DNA of 64,000 bases, from positions 248,001-312,000 of the forward strand of contig JBJXGV010000012.1 in the NCBI GenBank assembly GCA_046160485.1, given 5' to 3'. The stretch's first letter is position 1, and each line of letters starts with the position of its first letter. This stretch comes from JBJXGV01 sp046160485. GTDB lineage: Bacteria; Orphanbacterota; Orphanbacteria; JBJXGV01. The translations under genes were made by a program, and so were the position numbers. The notes below the pieces were generated by a model, which did no database searches, had not been told where the DNA came from, and was given only the letters and a program-made list of their open reading frames with translations. This document shows, one piece after another, positions 8,747 through 18,623 of this stretch.

Positions 8747-10354
8747 CTACGGCCTCCGCTCGGCCGGGCCGCCGCGCGATGCCGCTCCGGGCCGGAAACG
8801 AGGCTCACCGCCGAACGGCTCGATCCGCCACTGGAACGTCTCCTCGACGAAGCTGGCTTCGTACGCGGGGCCACCGCCGCGCCAGGCAACGAACGCGGCG
8901 TTCGCGTCGCCGCCGCGGTCGCGCGCGAACACGAGCGGGCGGCTGTCGGAGAAACCCGTCGCGCCGAGGAGCCCGATCTGCGCGTTGAACGACGTGCGGC
9001 CGACGACGCCGACGAAGATCGTGCCGCGATCGATTCCCTCGGCCGCGAGCTGGTCGACGAGGCGGCGCGTGGCCCGCCGCATGCGCAAGAAGTCGTCGTC
9101 CGCGAGGCGGCGAAGAAACGGCGCCGTCCCCACTACGAATAGGAGCGCCGCCGTCGCGAACGGCACGGCGTACGCGAGGCGAGCGCGCGTTCCGAAAATT
9201 GGCGCGCACCACGCCGCGAGCAGGTCGAGGCCGCGCGCGGTGAAGAGAATCAGCGCGGGAAGCGCCGGATAGAGATAGCGCGGCCCCCACGACGGTCCGT
9301 TGCCGTGGAAGTACCAAAAGGCAAAGACGACGAGCGTGCTGACGAACAACACCATCAGCGCGCGGTCCCAATCGAGAACGGGAATCCCTTCGGCAGGCGT
9401 TGCCACTTGGCGCCCACGCCGTGCGCGACGCGCCAAACGCGCGACGAGATAGAGGATCGCGAATCCGCACGACGTCAACGGCCAGCCGAAGAGAAATTCG
9501 TTCAGAAGCCGCACTCGCTGAAACGTCTTTTCGACCGCACGTTGCGGCGAGTGTCCCGCTTCTCCGACGTCCTCGCCGAACCCGGCTCTTTCGGTCGGAC
9601 GGGAATCGTAGTAGCCAGTAAGCCACGGACTGCCGGTCGTCGCGGCGTTGACGGCGCAAAACGCGGCGACTCCGAGCAGGAGCCCCGCGGCGAACGCCGC
9701 GGCTTGCGCGCGCGTCGCGGGTGCGACGCGGCGCGCCGCGACCCATCGCTCCGCGGCGACCGCCGCGAAGGTGATCGCCGTGAACGGCGAGACGTTGATC
9801 GCATAGCCGATCGCCGCACCGGCGACGAACGCGAACAGCGTAGCCCTAGCGCCGCGCTCGCGAGACTGGAGCGCGATGAGCATGACGAGCGACAGCACCA
9901 GCAGCGGAGGCTGCGCGAAGTACGCCGTCGATTGCGCGACGAAGAACGGAGACGCGGCAAGTAGGAGCGCAGAGAGCCACGCGATTCGCGCGCCGGCGAG
10001 CTGGCGCGCGAACCGGAACATGAGCAGAAGCGACGCGACGCCGAGCAGGATGTTGACCAGCCACGCGGCGCCAACCGCAACCCATGGCGCCGCCACCAAC
10101 GGAAATCCCGCGGGGTACTGGCCGAAGCGCCGATCGCCGCGCGTGACGATCGATGTCACGTTGACGAACTCGGGGTGAGTGGGCACGGGCTCGGAGAGGT
10201 GACCGTCCGCAAGAGTCCGCGATTGCCAAAGCAGCACGACTTCGTCGGTGAGAAGGGGCATCGCTCCGTTGACGCGATGGCTCCAGATCGTAAGGCCCGC
10301 GAAAACAACGATCGCGAATGCGGCCAGCGCGAGGCTCTCGGCGGCGCGCCGCAC
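8747..10354 (-). CDS. GT39/ArnT-like membrane glycosyltransferase (paralogue 2)
   Basis: A GT-C fold membrane protein of ~535 residues, paralogous to the downstream gene, with TDE in the first loop and the shared HPEFVNV and SWGPRYLY motifs. The open frame runs back to an ATG at 10420, which would overlap the upstream gene by 50 bases. A GTG at 10354 with TGAGGT about 7 bases before it, 16 bases after the upstream stop, is more likely. It probably transfers a sugar from a polyprenyl-phosphate donor in the periplasm; the exact donor and acceptor are unknown. Confidence 0.8.
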   Translation of the reverse strand: MRRAAESLALAAFAIVVFAGLTIWSHRVNGAMPLLTDEVVLLWQSRTLADGHLSEPVPTHPEFVNVTSIVTRGDRRFGQYPAGFPLVAAPWVAVGAAWLVNILLGVASLLLMFRFARQLAGARIAWLSALLLAASPFFVAQSTAYFAQPPLLVLSLVMLIALQSRERGARATLFAFVAGAAIGYAINVSPFTAITFAAVAAERWVAARRVAPATRAQAAAFAAGLLLGVAAFCAVNAATTGSPWLTGYYDSRPTERAGFGEDVGEAGHSPQRAVEKTFQRVRLLNEFLFGWPLTSCGFAILYLVARLARRARRGRQVATPAEGIPVLDWDRALMVLFVSTLVVFAFWYFHGNGPSWGPRYLYPALPALILFTARGLDLLAAWCAPIFGTRARLAYAVPFATAALLFVVGTAPFLRRLADDDFLRMRRATRRLVDQLAAEGIDRGTIFVGVVGRTSFNAQIGLLGATGFSDSRPLVFARDRGGDANAAFVAWRGGGPAYEASFVEETFQWRIEPFGGEPRFRPGAASRGGPAERRP

Positions 10355-10370
10355 TAGGGCGACCTCAGTC

Positions 10371-12026
10371 TCATGGATTCGCGGTGGAACGCGCCGACGG
10401 CAGCGGCCGCGCGGAGGCATCGCGCCGGATCACGACGGAGTTGGTGTGTTTCCACCAGGTGAACCAGCGCGGCCGGAACACCACGGGCGGCTCGTAGTCG
10501 GAAGCGCCGTCCGCCGGAAGCGGCGCCGACTCGGCGTCGTAGAGAACGATCGCGGCGGGCCGCGCCGTCGTCAGAAACGACTCGAGGTCCGACATCGCCA
10601 CCCGATCGACCCAGTAGGCGGGCCGGCCCGTCGAACGTTGGAGACGAAGCACGAGTTCCCTGGCTTGCGCGTATCGCGCGGCGCCGAGCCGCTCCTCCGC
10701 GTTGATCCACGCGAGATTCCAGAACGGGGGCGCATTCGTGGCGACGAGCGGCGGCAGGCCACGTTCGCCGCCGGCGAGTAGGACGGCGCTGCCGTCCGCA
10801 ACGCGCGACTCGACGAGCGCCAGCGACTGTAGCCGCGTGTCGGCGTTCGTTGCGCCGGCGATCACCCGCGACGCGAGCGGCTGCGCGGTCGGCAGGAATG
10901 CGACGAGCGCGAGCAGCCACACCGGGCGCCGCAACGATTCGGCGGCGCGGACGATGCCGAAAGCCGAAAAGAGCGCGAGCACGGGCATGGCTGGCATCAG
11001 GTATCGAGGTGTCGCCGTTTGCGAGACGAACACGACCGCGAGGTAGAGCGCCGCGAAGAGGAGCGCCGGAAGCCACGCGCGATCTCGCCGGCGCAGAAGA
11101 GAAACGACGCCGAACACGGCCGCGGCGAGAAACCCCGCGCCGAACGACGACACCGCGAGCGCCTCCGGGTAGAGAACATATCCCGGGCGCGCGAAATCCC
11201 CGGACGGCGCTTGAATGTGATCGGCGACGCGCAACGCATCGCGGACAATCTTCGCCGGACTGAGCAAGATATACGGAGTCGAGGCAAGCAGGATCGCGGT
11301 AATGATGAGGCCGAATCCCACGAAGCGACTCACGCCGCGCAGGTGCTCGCGAGACGGCGCGCGCCACGAGGCGCGAAACGCCACGAGCGCGACGATCGGG
11401 ACAAGCAGGACGCCCGTCCACTTCGTCGCGACCGCGAGCCCGACGAATATCACCGCCGCGAGTGCGCCGCGGCCGGTTTCGCGGAAGCGCATCGCCATGA
11501 GGACCGCGAGCATCGACCACACCGCCAGCGGGACGTCGACCTTTGCGTAGCGCGAGTACTCCGCGAAGAGGGGCGTCAGCGCGAGGATCATCGCCGGCAA
11601 CCAGGCGTGGCGCTCACCGATGAGGCGGCGGCCGATCGCGGCGACGACGACGACGAGCGCAACTCCGGCGAGAAGGGCGAGCGCGCGGCCCGTGAGGTAG
11701 AACGGCGTCGGGTGCGCCGCAAGCTCCGCGAGCATGAGCGGACCGGTGTCGGAGCCGGCTGGGAGCGTGCGCGACAGAAACAGCGCGAGCGGTTGGAGCG
11801 CCGCGCGCAGGGTGTAGACGAAGAGCATCGGGTAGCGCACATCGATCGGGCGCCAATCGCCCGAGAACGTGACGGCGGCGCTCTCGACGACGAGACGCTC
11901 GTCGCGATCGGTGATTCGCCACGGCAGTCCGAACGTGATTCCCGAGAGGCCGAGCGCAAGAACAACGAGCGGCGGGCCAAACCATCGTGCGAGATGCCAC
12001 CCATCGCGTCGAACCGAATCGGCCAC
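10371..12026 (-). CDS. GT39-family (dolichyl-phosphate-mannose mannosyltransferase-like) membrane protein
   Basis: The first gene of the three-gene GT-C cassette, ~551 residues with many membrane spans. The first loop has an acidic DRDE motif followed by RYPMLFVYT. It has the general GT39 layout and is only distantly like the two downstream paralogues. Two in-frame GTG codons exist, at 12038 and 12026; the latter has GGAGG five bases upstream and is preferred. The ribosome binding site lies directly after the T-run of the preceding gene's terminator, so expression may depend on read-through or on a promoter buried in the upstream gene. A role in envelope glycan or glycolipid modification is inferred from the family. 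Confidence 0.78.
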   Translation of the reverse strand: MADSVRRDGWHLARWFGPPLVVLALGLSGITFGLPWRITDRDERLVVESAAVTFSGDWRPIDVRYPMLFVYTLRAALQPLALFLSRTLPAGSDTGPLMLAELAAHPTPFYLTGRALALLAGVALVVVVAAIGRRLIGERHAWLPAMILALTPLFAEYSRYAKVDVPLAVWSMLAVLMAMRFRETGRGALAAVIFVGLAVATKWTGVLLVPIVALVAFRASWRAPSREHLRGVSRFVGFGLIITAILLASTPYILLSPAKIVRDALRVADHIQAPSGDFARPGYVLYPEALAVSSFGAGFLAAAVFGVVSLLRRRDRAWLPALLFAALYLAVVFVSQTATPRYLMPAMPVLALFSAFGIVRAAESLRRPVWLLALVAFLPTAQPLASRVIAGATNADTRLQSLALVESRVADGSAVLLAGGERGLPPLVATNAPPFWNLAWINAEERLGAARYAQARELVLRLQRSTGRPAYWVDRVAMSDLESFLTTARPAAIVLYDAESAPLPADGASDYEPPVVFRPRWFTWWKHTNSVVIRRDASARPLPSARSTANP

Positions 12027-12037
12027 GCTCTCCTCCA

Positions 12038-12077
12038 CAAAAAGAGACGCCCCGGGCCGCGCGCGACCCGGGGCGTC
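12038..12077 (-). terminator. Terminator of the BNR-propeller gene, abutting the next gene's ribosome binding site
   Basis: An 11-bp perfect stem (12067-12077 with 12046-12056) has a 10-base loop. On the - strand it is followed by TCTCTTTTTG. It lies 33 bases past the stop codon of the upstream - strand gene. The T-run ends just before the GGAGGAG of the next gene. Confidence 0.8.
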
Positions 12078-12109
12078 CTGCTATAGGCGAGACGCTAAGC
12101 GCCGCGCCG

Positions 12110-14689
12110 TTACTTCACGACGATGAGCTTCTGCGTCTTCTCTTCCGTGCCGGCCTTCAGGAGCGCGAAGTAGACGCCGTTGGCGATGCCGGTCGTCTGC
12201 CACCGCACCTCGCGAACGATTCCGTCCGCCGCGTGCTCGGCAACGTTGGTCACCAAGCGACCCTGCACGTCGAAGACCTTCAGGCTGAGCGTCTCGCCTG
12301 GACGGCGCGCCGCGTAGCGCAGAAGCGTTTCGTTGGTGAGCGGGTTCGGCGCGGGCGCATCGAAGAGGAGCGCGCTCGGGCTGCCGAGCGGTATGCCCGT
12401 CCCCTCGGATCCGGCGTCGGTGATATCGACTTCCCACATGCCGCGGCCGTGCGTGCCGGCGCGCAGCTTGCGGCTCGTGTTGTGAATTTCGAGGTCGGCA
12501 ACGACAGCGTTCGGGAACCCGACTTCGAACGGGTTCCAGTTCACGCCGCCATTCGACGAATGCCATACGCCGACGTCCGTGCCGATGAACCAATTGGCCG
12601 GCGCGATCGGATCGATCGCCATCGTGTTGACGGGCTGCGACGGGAAATCGCCCGTCACGTCTTCCCACGTCGCGCCCAAATCGGTCGAGCGGACGATGTG
12701 CGCATTGCCAGCGGCGTATCCACCGAACGTCGAGTACACGGTGTTTGCATCGACCGGGTCCCCGAGGATCTTCGTACCGCTGCCGATCGGCAATCCGAAC
12801 GGGCTCGCGCTGTTCCACGTCGCGCCGTCGTCCGTCGACAGACGGCACCCGCTCACTTGAAGACTCCAAACGATGTCGCCGTTGACTGGGCTGATCCCAA
12901 TCGACGACGCGCCAATCGAATCGACATTGACCCAGCTTGCGCCGTTCGTGCAGCGGTAGAGACCCCTGCCGACGCCGCCTGTGGTGCCGTTGGCGGAGGT
13001 ATACAGGTGGTTGCCGTCCTGCGCATCGATCTCGACCGGTGTAACCCAATCGCCCGCGCCGATGATGCCGCTGTTGAAGTCGGACCAGCTTGAGCCTCCG
13101 TTGACGCTCTTACGGTGGTCGCCGGACTGAATCTCCCCGTAGACGGTCGTGGCAATCGTCGGGTGGCCGTTGCAAACCATTCCGTCAGCGCCCAAGCCGT
13201 TGAGCCACGTCGTGCTGTTGACCCAGCGATCGGTGCCGTTGTCCTGCGTTCCGCCCCACGCCCGGAACTGATCCGACTGCGAGACGCAGATGTCGTAGAA
13301 CTGGTACGTCGTCAGGCCCGCGTTGCGATCGAAGAACGTCGTGCCATCGTCCGTCGACTCGTAGATGCCACCGTCGGAGCCGACCCACAGCGCGTTGGCA
13401 TCGCCCGGCTTGTAGACGGCCGCGTGGTGATCGACGTGCACGCTGCCGCCGATCGTCGTGAAGGACGTGCCGCCGTTGTTGGAGCGGAAGAGCGGGGTTG
13501 CACCGAGAATGACTCGCTCCGCGTTGTTGGGGTCGGCGACGAGCGTGTTGTTGTACCACGCCTGCGCGCCGTAGCCCTGACCGGAGAGCGTGCTGTTGCG
13601 CAGCGTCCACGACGTGCCGCCATTGGTCGTGCGGTAGAGGCCGAGGAAGTTGCCCGAAATGTCCGCGAGGTGCAGGTAGATGTACTGGGAGTTGGCCGGC
13701 GTGATCGCGATCTTGCCGCGGCCCCACGTCAGCGGATCCGGGAGCCCCTGCGCCATACCGCCGGCGACGCTCCACGTCACACCGCCGTCGAGCGACTTGC
13801 GGACACGGTTGCCCGCGGCACCGTCGCCGCTGCGCAGCGCGTAGACCGAGTCGTTGCTCGTGCTCACCCAATCGATGTCGGTCCAGCTTCCGGGCTGGCT
13901 CGTGACCGCCCACGTCGCACCTTGATCGGTGGAGCGCCAAAGGCTGTCTTGGCCCGCCGCGAGCGCCACCGTGCCAGCGGCGTTGAACTCGATCGCGTTG
14001 AAGCCCTGGCCGCTCGCGATCCCGTACACAACGGTCGTCGGACTCCAGGTGAGGCCAGCGTCCGTCGAGCGAAGAATCCCGACGCCGCCGACGCGGTCGA
14101 TGTTGTTGGTCGGTTCGCCGGTGCCGATCAGGATGATGTTCGGATCGCTCGGGCAGACCGCGACGGCCCCGACGGCCAGCGTCGGCAGCTCGTCATCGAG
14201 CGGGAACCACGCAAGCCCGGAGTTCGTGCTCTTCCAGAGGCCTCCGCTCGCGGCGCCCGCGTAGATGATCGTCGTGTTCGTCGGATCGAAGTCGATGTCG
14301 AGCATGCGGCCGGCGAAGTTCACGGGACCGAGCGAGAACCACGTCGCCGTCGCGTTCTTGCTCGCGAAGGCTTCGCGCTGGCGCTTCACGAGGAACGCAT
14401 CCCAACGCGCGCCCGCCGGGATGTCTTCGCCGTTGACCATTCGCTGCTCATTGAACCACTTCGCGCGGTTGTACGGCTTCCATCCGCTCGATGGTGTGGT
14501 CTTCAGTTCGGGATTGGCGTCGAAGTACGCTCCCATACGGTCGGCCCACTCCTTGAACTCGAAGGTCGGCTGGGCGGACTGCGCCGCGGCAATCCCTGCG
14601 ACAACAAGAAGGCAGAAGCACGTGAGCAGCACGCCGGCAACCCAGCGCGCGGACGCCCTTCCTGGTCGAACATCGTGAGCAGCGGTCAT
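12110..14689 (-). CDS. Secreted sortilin/BNR-type beta-propeller protein with FlgD-like C-terminus
   Basis: Starts with a signal peptide (GVLLTCFCLLVVAGIAAAQ) behind a GAGGAGA ribosome binding site. The body is a series of VPS10/BNR-like repeats with Asp-box turns such as STNSGLAW, STDAGLTW, SLDGGVTW, TTNGGTSW and SSNGGVNW, which form one or two beta-propellers similar to glycoside-hydrolase-like photosystem or sortilin folds. The final ~80 residues are the FlgD/T9SS-like module (LKVFDVQGRLVTNV, NGVYFALL, LIVVK). It is expected outside the cell, possibly binding or cleaving polysaccharide; no catalytic residues could be assigned. It is followed by a strong terminator. Confidence 0.85.
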   Translation of the reverse strand: MTAAHDVRPGRASARWVAGVLLTCFCLLVVAGIAAAQSAQPTFEFKEWADRMGAYFDANPELKTTPSSGWKPYNRAKWFNEQRMVNGEDIPAGARWDAFLVKRQREAFASKNATATWFSLGPVNFAGRMLDIDFDPTNTTIIYAGAASGGLWKSTNSGLAWFPLDDELPTLAVGAVAVCPSDPNIILIGTGEPTNNIDRVGGVGILRSTDAGLTWSPTTVVYGIASGQGFNAIEFNAAGTVALAAGQDSLWRSTDQGATWAVTSQPGSWTDIDWVSTSNDSVYALRSGDGAAGNRVRKSLDGGVTWSVAGGMAQGLPDPLTWGRGKIAITPANSQYIYLHLADISGNFLGLYRTTNGGTSWTLRNSTLSGQGYGAQAWYNNTLVADPNNAERVILGATPLFRSNNGGTSFTTIGGSVHVDHHAAVYKPGDANALWVGSDGGIYESTDDGTTFFDRNAGLTTYQFYDICVSQSDQFRAWGGTQDNGTDRWVNSTTWLNGLGADGMVCNGHPTIATTVYGEIQSGDHRKSVNGGSSWSDFNSGIIGAGDWVTPVEIDAQDGNHLYTSANGTTGGVGRGLYRCTNGASWVNVDSIGASSIGISPVNGDIVWSLQVSGCRLSTDDGATWNSASPFGLPIGSGTKILGDPVDANTVYSTFGGYAAGNAHIVRSTDLGATWEDVTGDFPSQPVNTMAIDPIAPANWFIGTDVGVWHSSNGGVNWNPFEVGFPNAVVADLEIHNTSRKLRAGTHGRGMWEVDITDAGSEGTGIPLGSPSALLFDAPAPNPLTNETLLRYAARRPGETLSLKVFDVQGRLVTNVAEHAADGIVREVRWQTTGIANGVYFALLKAGTEEKTQKLIVVK

Positions 14690-14818
14690 CGGTTGGTCTC
14701 CTCAGTGCGGGGCGCATGATGATTGCCTGACGCCGGGACAACGGGGATGACGCGGCGCCGGTAGGATGTTCAGCCGCGCCAGCTTACCACAGTGTCCCCG
14801 GTGGCCGCGACCGTTTTT

Positions 14819-15388
14819 TCAGGACGAGGGCGCCGGCGGCACGAGTCCGAGCTCAATTTCGTGTGCCAGGAGCGCCGCGACGATCATTCGGATGTGCGCA
14901 TCGAGCCCGCAGCCGAGCGCGTCGACGCCAAGATTGATCTCGTTTCGATCAACTTTGGCGGCGAACGAGGGACTCTTCAGTTTTTTGATTACCGACTTCG
15001 GTTCGAGACCGCGAAGTCTCTCCGGGCGGATGAGCGCGCACGCATGGACAAAACCCGTGATCTCGTCGCAGGCGAGGAGCGCCTTGTCGAGAAGCGATCG
15101 CGCCGGGTGCCCCCAAATCGTGTAGTGCGCACTGATGGCGTACGCGATCTCCTCCTCGCCGCGTTCGCGCAGGAGCGCGACAATGCGATTCGGATGCTCC
15201 TCGGGCCACGCTTCGTAGTCGGCGTCGTGGAGCAGGCCGGTGATCCCGAAGAGTTCCTCGTCGCCGCCGTGTTCGCGGGCAGCGGCGCGCATCGCGATCT
15301 CGACCATGCGCGCGTGGGCACGCAGCGCGGGAGTCTTCGTCCAATCGTGCAGAAGTTCGAGTGCATCGGCGCGTGTGAGGCTACTCAT
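14819..15388 (-). CDS. HD-superfamily hydrolase
   Basis: A 189-residue protein with the HD metal-binding layout: H25 in RAHARMVEIA, then GLLHDADYEAWPEEH (HD pair), then a later Asp in LLACDEITGF. This matches small HD-domain phosphohydrolases annotated in many bacteria as HDIG/HD proteins of unknown substrate. The frame continues upstream to 15547, but the family-like sequence begins at the ATG at 15388 (MSSLTRADAL), so that start is used. It is transcribed divergently from the S9 peptidase gene. Confidence 0.8.
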   Translation of the reverse strand: MSSLTRADALELLHDWTKTPALRAHARMVEIAMRAAAREHGGDEELFGITGLLHDADYEAWPEEHPNRIVALLRERGEEEIAYAISAHYTIWGHPARSLLDKALLACDEITGFVHACALIRPERLRGLEPKSVIKKLKSPSFAAKVDRNEINLGVDALGCGLDAHIRMIVAALLAHEIELGLVPPAPSS

Positions 15389-15513
15389 GGGGCGCGACGA
15401 TACCACGCGCCGCGTGCGCCGTGCGAGTCGAGTGGACACCGCGCCGCCGGCCGCTGTAGTCTCGGCGCGCTTCCCCCCCGTACGACCCGCGACGCACACC
15501 TTGGGAGGGCACG

Positions 15514-17655
15514 ATGCCTCATCGAATCCGTCGATTCGCAGTTTCACCCCGCGCGGGCGTGGCGATCGCCGTCGCTCTTGCGGCCGCCGGTGTGGTCACC
15601 GCCGCGTTGTCACTCGGCATGCCGGCGAGCGCCAACGCGTCGGGCGCGATCCTCATGCCGGAGGATGTCGCGAATCTCGACGAGGTGAGCGACCCGCGCG
15701 TATCGCCGGACGGACGTTTTGTGGTCTACACGCAGAAGATTGCGCGCGCGCCGGACGAAGAGCGCGGCAAGAGCTACTCGATGATCTGGATCGTTCCCGC
15801 CGCGGGCGGCGAACCGGTGGCGTACACGGCGCGAGACGGTCGCGCGAGCAATCCTCAGTGGTCCCCCGACGGACGGTTCGTGGCGTTCCTCGACAAACGG
15901 GGCGCGGGCGGAGCGTCGAAGGGCGACGACGCCAAATCGCAGATCTTCGTGATGCCGGTCGACGGCGGCGAAGCGCGCGCCGTCACGAAAGAAGACGAGG
16001 GCGTCAGTGAGTTCGCGTGGGGTGCGAGCGCGTCCGTGATGTTCTACACGGCGAAGGACGCCAAGACGAAGGAGAAGAAAGAGGCGGAGAGGCTCGGACG
16101 CGATTGGGAGGTTGCCGGGCGCGATCACCGGCAGACGCGGCTCTATCGGCTCGATGTCGCGGGCGGCGAGGCGCGTGCATTGACCGACACGACCATCACC
16201 GTGCGCGCAATCGCGGTTTCGCCTGACGGAAAGCGCGTCGCGGCGCTCGCCGCCGACACACCGACCGTCGACGCCTCGTACATGTTCCAGCGCCTCGTCA
16301 ACATCGATGCCGAGAGTGGGAGTGTCGCGCTCGTCTGGGACATGCCGGGGAAGGCCGCGCGGCCGCGCTGGTCGCGAGACGGCCGCTCGATCGCCTGCCT
16401 CGCCGGAATCGATGCGAGCGACTCGTACGCGGGGAGCATCTTCGTTGTGCCCGCGACGGGCGGCGGCGCGATCAACCTCATGCCGGGGGCCGCGAGCACC
16501 GCAACGTGGTTCGATTGGGATAACGCCGGATCGATCGTCGCGCTCTCGATTCGCGGCACGCAAACCGTCGTGGAGCGACTCGCGCGCGACGGGCGCGTCC
16601 TCGAGACGATTTCGCTCGACGGTCCGGTCTCGCTCTCCGCGGACATCGGAAGCGGCGCGGGGCCGTTCGTCACGGCGGCGTCGACGCCGCTCCACCCCGC
16701 CGAGATTTTCGTGCACCCGCTCGGCGACGGACCGTGGACACGGCTGACGCGCAGCTACCCCGCTCTCGAAGGCATCGCGCTCGGCAGGCAGGAAGTGATC
16801 ACGTGGCAGGCGCGCGACGGCATGACCATCGAGGGCATTCTCGTCTATCCGGTGAGTTACGCGCCGGGCAAACGCTATCCGCTCGTCGTCGGCGTACACG
16901 GCGGACCGGAAGTCGCCATGCTCGACGGCTGGTACACCGACCCGACGTATCCCTCGCAACTCTTCGCAAGCCGCGGCGCGGTTTTTCTGCTGCCGAACTA
17001 TCGCGGAAGCATCGGGCGCGGCGTCGCCTTTACGAAGGGCGACTTCGGCGATCCCGCGGGCGCCGAGTTCCAAGACGTCCTCGACGGTATCGACGCGTTG
17101 GCCGCGCAAGGGCTCGTCGACCCGGAACGCGTCGGCATTATCGGCCGCTCTTACGGCGGGTACATGTCGGCGTGGGCCGCGACGAAAGAGAGCGCGCGCT
17201 TCAAAGCAGCCGTCGTCAACTACGGCGTCGCGAACATGTGGAGCGCGTGGGCGTGCGGCGACATTCCGAGCGAACACGAACTTGTTCACTGGGGATGGTT
17301 CCCGGTCGATCGCCCGCTCATTGCGTTCGATCGCTCGCCGGTGTCGCACGTGCGCAACGGCCGCACGCCGACGCTCATCATGCACGGCGCCTCGGACAAA
17401 CGCGTGCATCCGACGCAATCGCTCGAGCTCTACGAGGGGCTCAAACTGCAGAAGGGATTGCCAGTCGAGTTCGTCATGTTTCCGCGCGAGGAACACGGCT
17501 ACGTCGAAGCGCCTCACCGGCTCGAGGCGTGCCGCCGCGCCGTCGATTGGATGACGAAGTATCTTGCGCTCGACGCCCCGCCGGCGGCGGCGAACGCAAG
17601 AGGGTCGAAGGGCGCCGGAACGGCCGAACGCGAATCCGCGCATCACGCGCATTGA
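15514..17655 (+). CDS. Secreted S9-family prolyl oligopeptidase / acylaminoacyl-peptidase
   Basis: An N-terminal hydrophobic segment (residues ~15-40) acts as signal peptide or anchor. Residues ~50-430 form a PD40/TolB-like beta-propeller with repeated SPDG motifs. The C-terminal alpha/beta hydrolase domain has the nucleophile Ser546 in GRSYGGY, Asp628 in GASDKRVHP and His661 in EEHGY, a complete S9 triad. The protein probably hydrolyses oligopeptides or N-acyl peptides in the periplasm. A GGGAGGG site supports the start. The downstream lipoprotein hydrolase begins 11 bases after the stop, so the two are cotranscribed. Confidence 0.92.
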   Translation: MPHRIRRFAVSPRAGVAIAVALAAAGVVTAALSLGMPASANASGAILMPEDVANLDEVSDPRVSPDGRFVVYTQKIARAPDEERGKSYSMIWIVPAAGGEPVAYTARDGRASNPQWSPDGRFVAFLDKRGAGGASKGDDAKSQIFVMPVDGGEARAVTKEDEGVSEFAWGASASVMFYTAKDAKTKEKKEAERLGRDWEVAGRDHRQTRLYRLDVAGGEARALTDTTITVRAIAVSPDGKRVAALAADTPTVDASYMFQRLVNIDAESGSVALVWDMPGKAARPRWSRDGRSIACLAGIDASDSYAGSIFVVPATGGGAINLMPGAASTATWFDWDNAGSIVALSIRGTQTVVERLARDGRVLETISLDGPVSLSADIGSGAGPFVTAASTPLHPAEIFVHPLGDGPWTRLTRSYPALEGIALGRQEVITWQARDGMTIEGILVYPVSYAPGKRYPLVVGVHGGPEVAMLDGWYTDPTYPSQLFASRGAVFLLPNYRGSIGRGVAFTKGDFGDPAGAEFQDVLDGIDALAAQGLVDPERVGIIGRSYGGYMSAWAATKESARFKAAVVNYGVANMWSAWACGDIPSEHELVHWGWFPVDRPLIAFDRSPVSHVRNGRTPTLIMHGASDKRVHPTQSLELYEGLKLQKGLPVEFVMFPREEHGYVEAPHRLEACRRAVDWMTKYLALDAPPAAANARGSKGAGTAERESAHHAH

Positions 17656-17666
17656 GGAGCCAATCG

Positions 17667-18596
17667 ATGGTCACGAGAACCGACACGACGGGAACGAAAC
17701 GAGCGATTCGGATCGGTCGCGCAGTTGGATTCGCAGCGGTCGCCGCGGCGTTCGTGGCGACGGCGTGCGGGGGTGAGCCCGCAAAGGACGCAAAACCGGC
17801 GGTGGCCGCGGACGCGGCCGCAAGCGTGAAGAGCGCCCCGCCGAGCGCAACGCCTCACACCGGCGCGCTCTCCGAGGAGGCGTTCAAGGCGCTTCATGAA
17901 TTGAAGGAGGGGGTTGCCCCCGCGACACGCGGCACGATGATCGAGATCGTGGGAAGCCGCGCGTACCTGAGCCTCCCCGCGGACGCGAAGCCGCCGTTGG
18001 CCGGCGTCATCGTGATTCAGGAATGGTGGGGACTCAACGAGCACGTCAAACATTGGGCGGACCGGATCAGCGCGGAAGGGTACGCGGCGATCGCGGTCGA
18101 TCTTTACGGCGGACGCGTCGCGACGACGCCCGATTCCGCAATGGCGTACATGAAGAGCGTCGACGACACGCGCGCGCTCGAGATACTGCAGGCGGCGCAC
18201 GCGTTCCTGGCGAACGATTCGCGGGTGCAGGCGAAGAAGACCGCGTCGATCGGCTGGTGCTTCGGCGGCGCGTGGTCGCTGCGGCTCGCGCTCGCGGCGC
18301 CCGATCTCGATGGCGCGGTGATGTACTACGGGCATCCGATCACCGATCCCGCGGAGCTGAAGAAGATCCACGCGCCGGTCTTCGGCGTGTTCGGAACGCT
18401 CGACCAGTCGATTCCGCCAGCGACCGTCGCCGAGTTCGAGAAGGGACTCGCGGAGGCTGGAGTGCCGCACGAAATCCACAGCTACGAGGCGTTGCATGCG
18501 TTCGCGAATCCGTCGAATCCGCGTTACGACACGAAGGCGGCCGCCGACGCGTGGGCGAAGGTCTCGAAGTTCTTGCGATCGCGGCTGAGTAGCTAA
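17667..18596 (+). CDS. Dienelactone hydrolase family lipoprotein
   Basis: A 309-residue protein whose N-terminus ends in a lipobox-like VATAC (Cys34), so it is probably a lipoprotein. The dienelactone hydrolase domain follows a ~60-residue low-complexity linker. The triad is Cys198 in GWCFGG, Asp246 in GTLDQS and His277 in LHAFANP, matching carboxymethylenebutenolidase-type enzymes (Cys-Asp-His). The motif EWWGLNEH is also typical of the family. The ribosome binding site GAGGAG overlaps the stop of the S9 peptidase gene. The substrate is unknown; a periplasmic location argues against classical chlorocatechol catabolism. Confidence 0.88.
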   Translation: MVTRTDTTGTKRAIRIGRAVGFAAVAAAFVATACGGEPAKDAKPAVAADAAASVKSAPPSATPHTGALSEEAFKALHELKEGVAPATRGTMIEIVGSRAYLSLPADAKPPLAGVIVIQEWWGLNEHVKHWADRISAEGYAAIAVDLYGGRVATTPDSAMAYMKSVDDTRALEILQAAHAFLANDSRVQAKKTASIGWCFGGAWSLRLALAAPDLDGAVMYYGHPITDPAELKKIHAPVFGVFGTLDQSIPPATVAEFEKGLAEAGVPHEIHSYEALHAFANPSNPRYDTKAAADAWAKVSKFLRSRLSS

Positions 18597-18623
18597 CGGC
18601 GCGCGTCGGCGCGGGCGCGCGCG

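Noticed and set aside
10372..10374. ATG overlapping the stop of the first GT39 gene (ATGA)
   Set aside because: In that frame a TAG follows after six codons; the real frame starts at the GTG at 10354.
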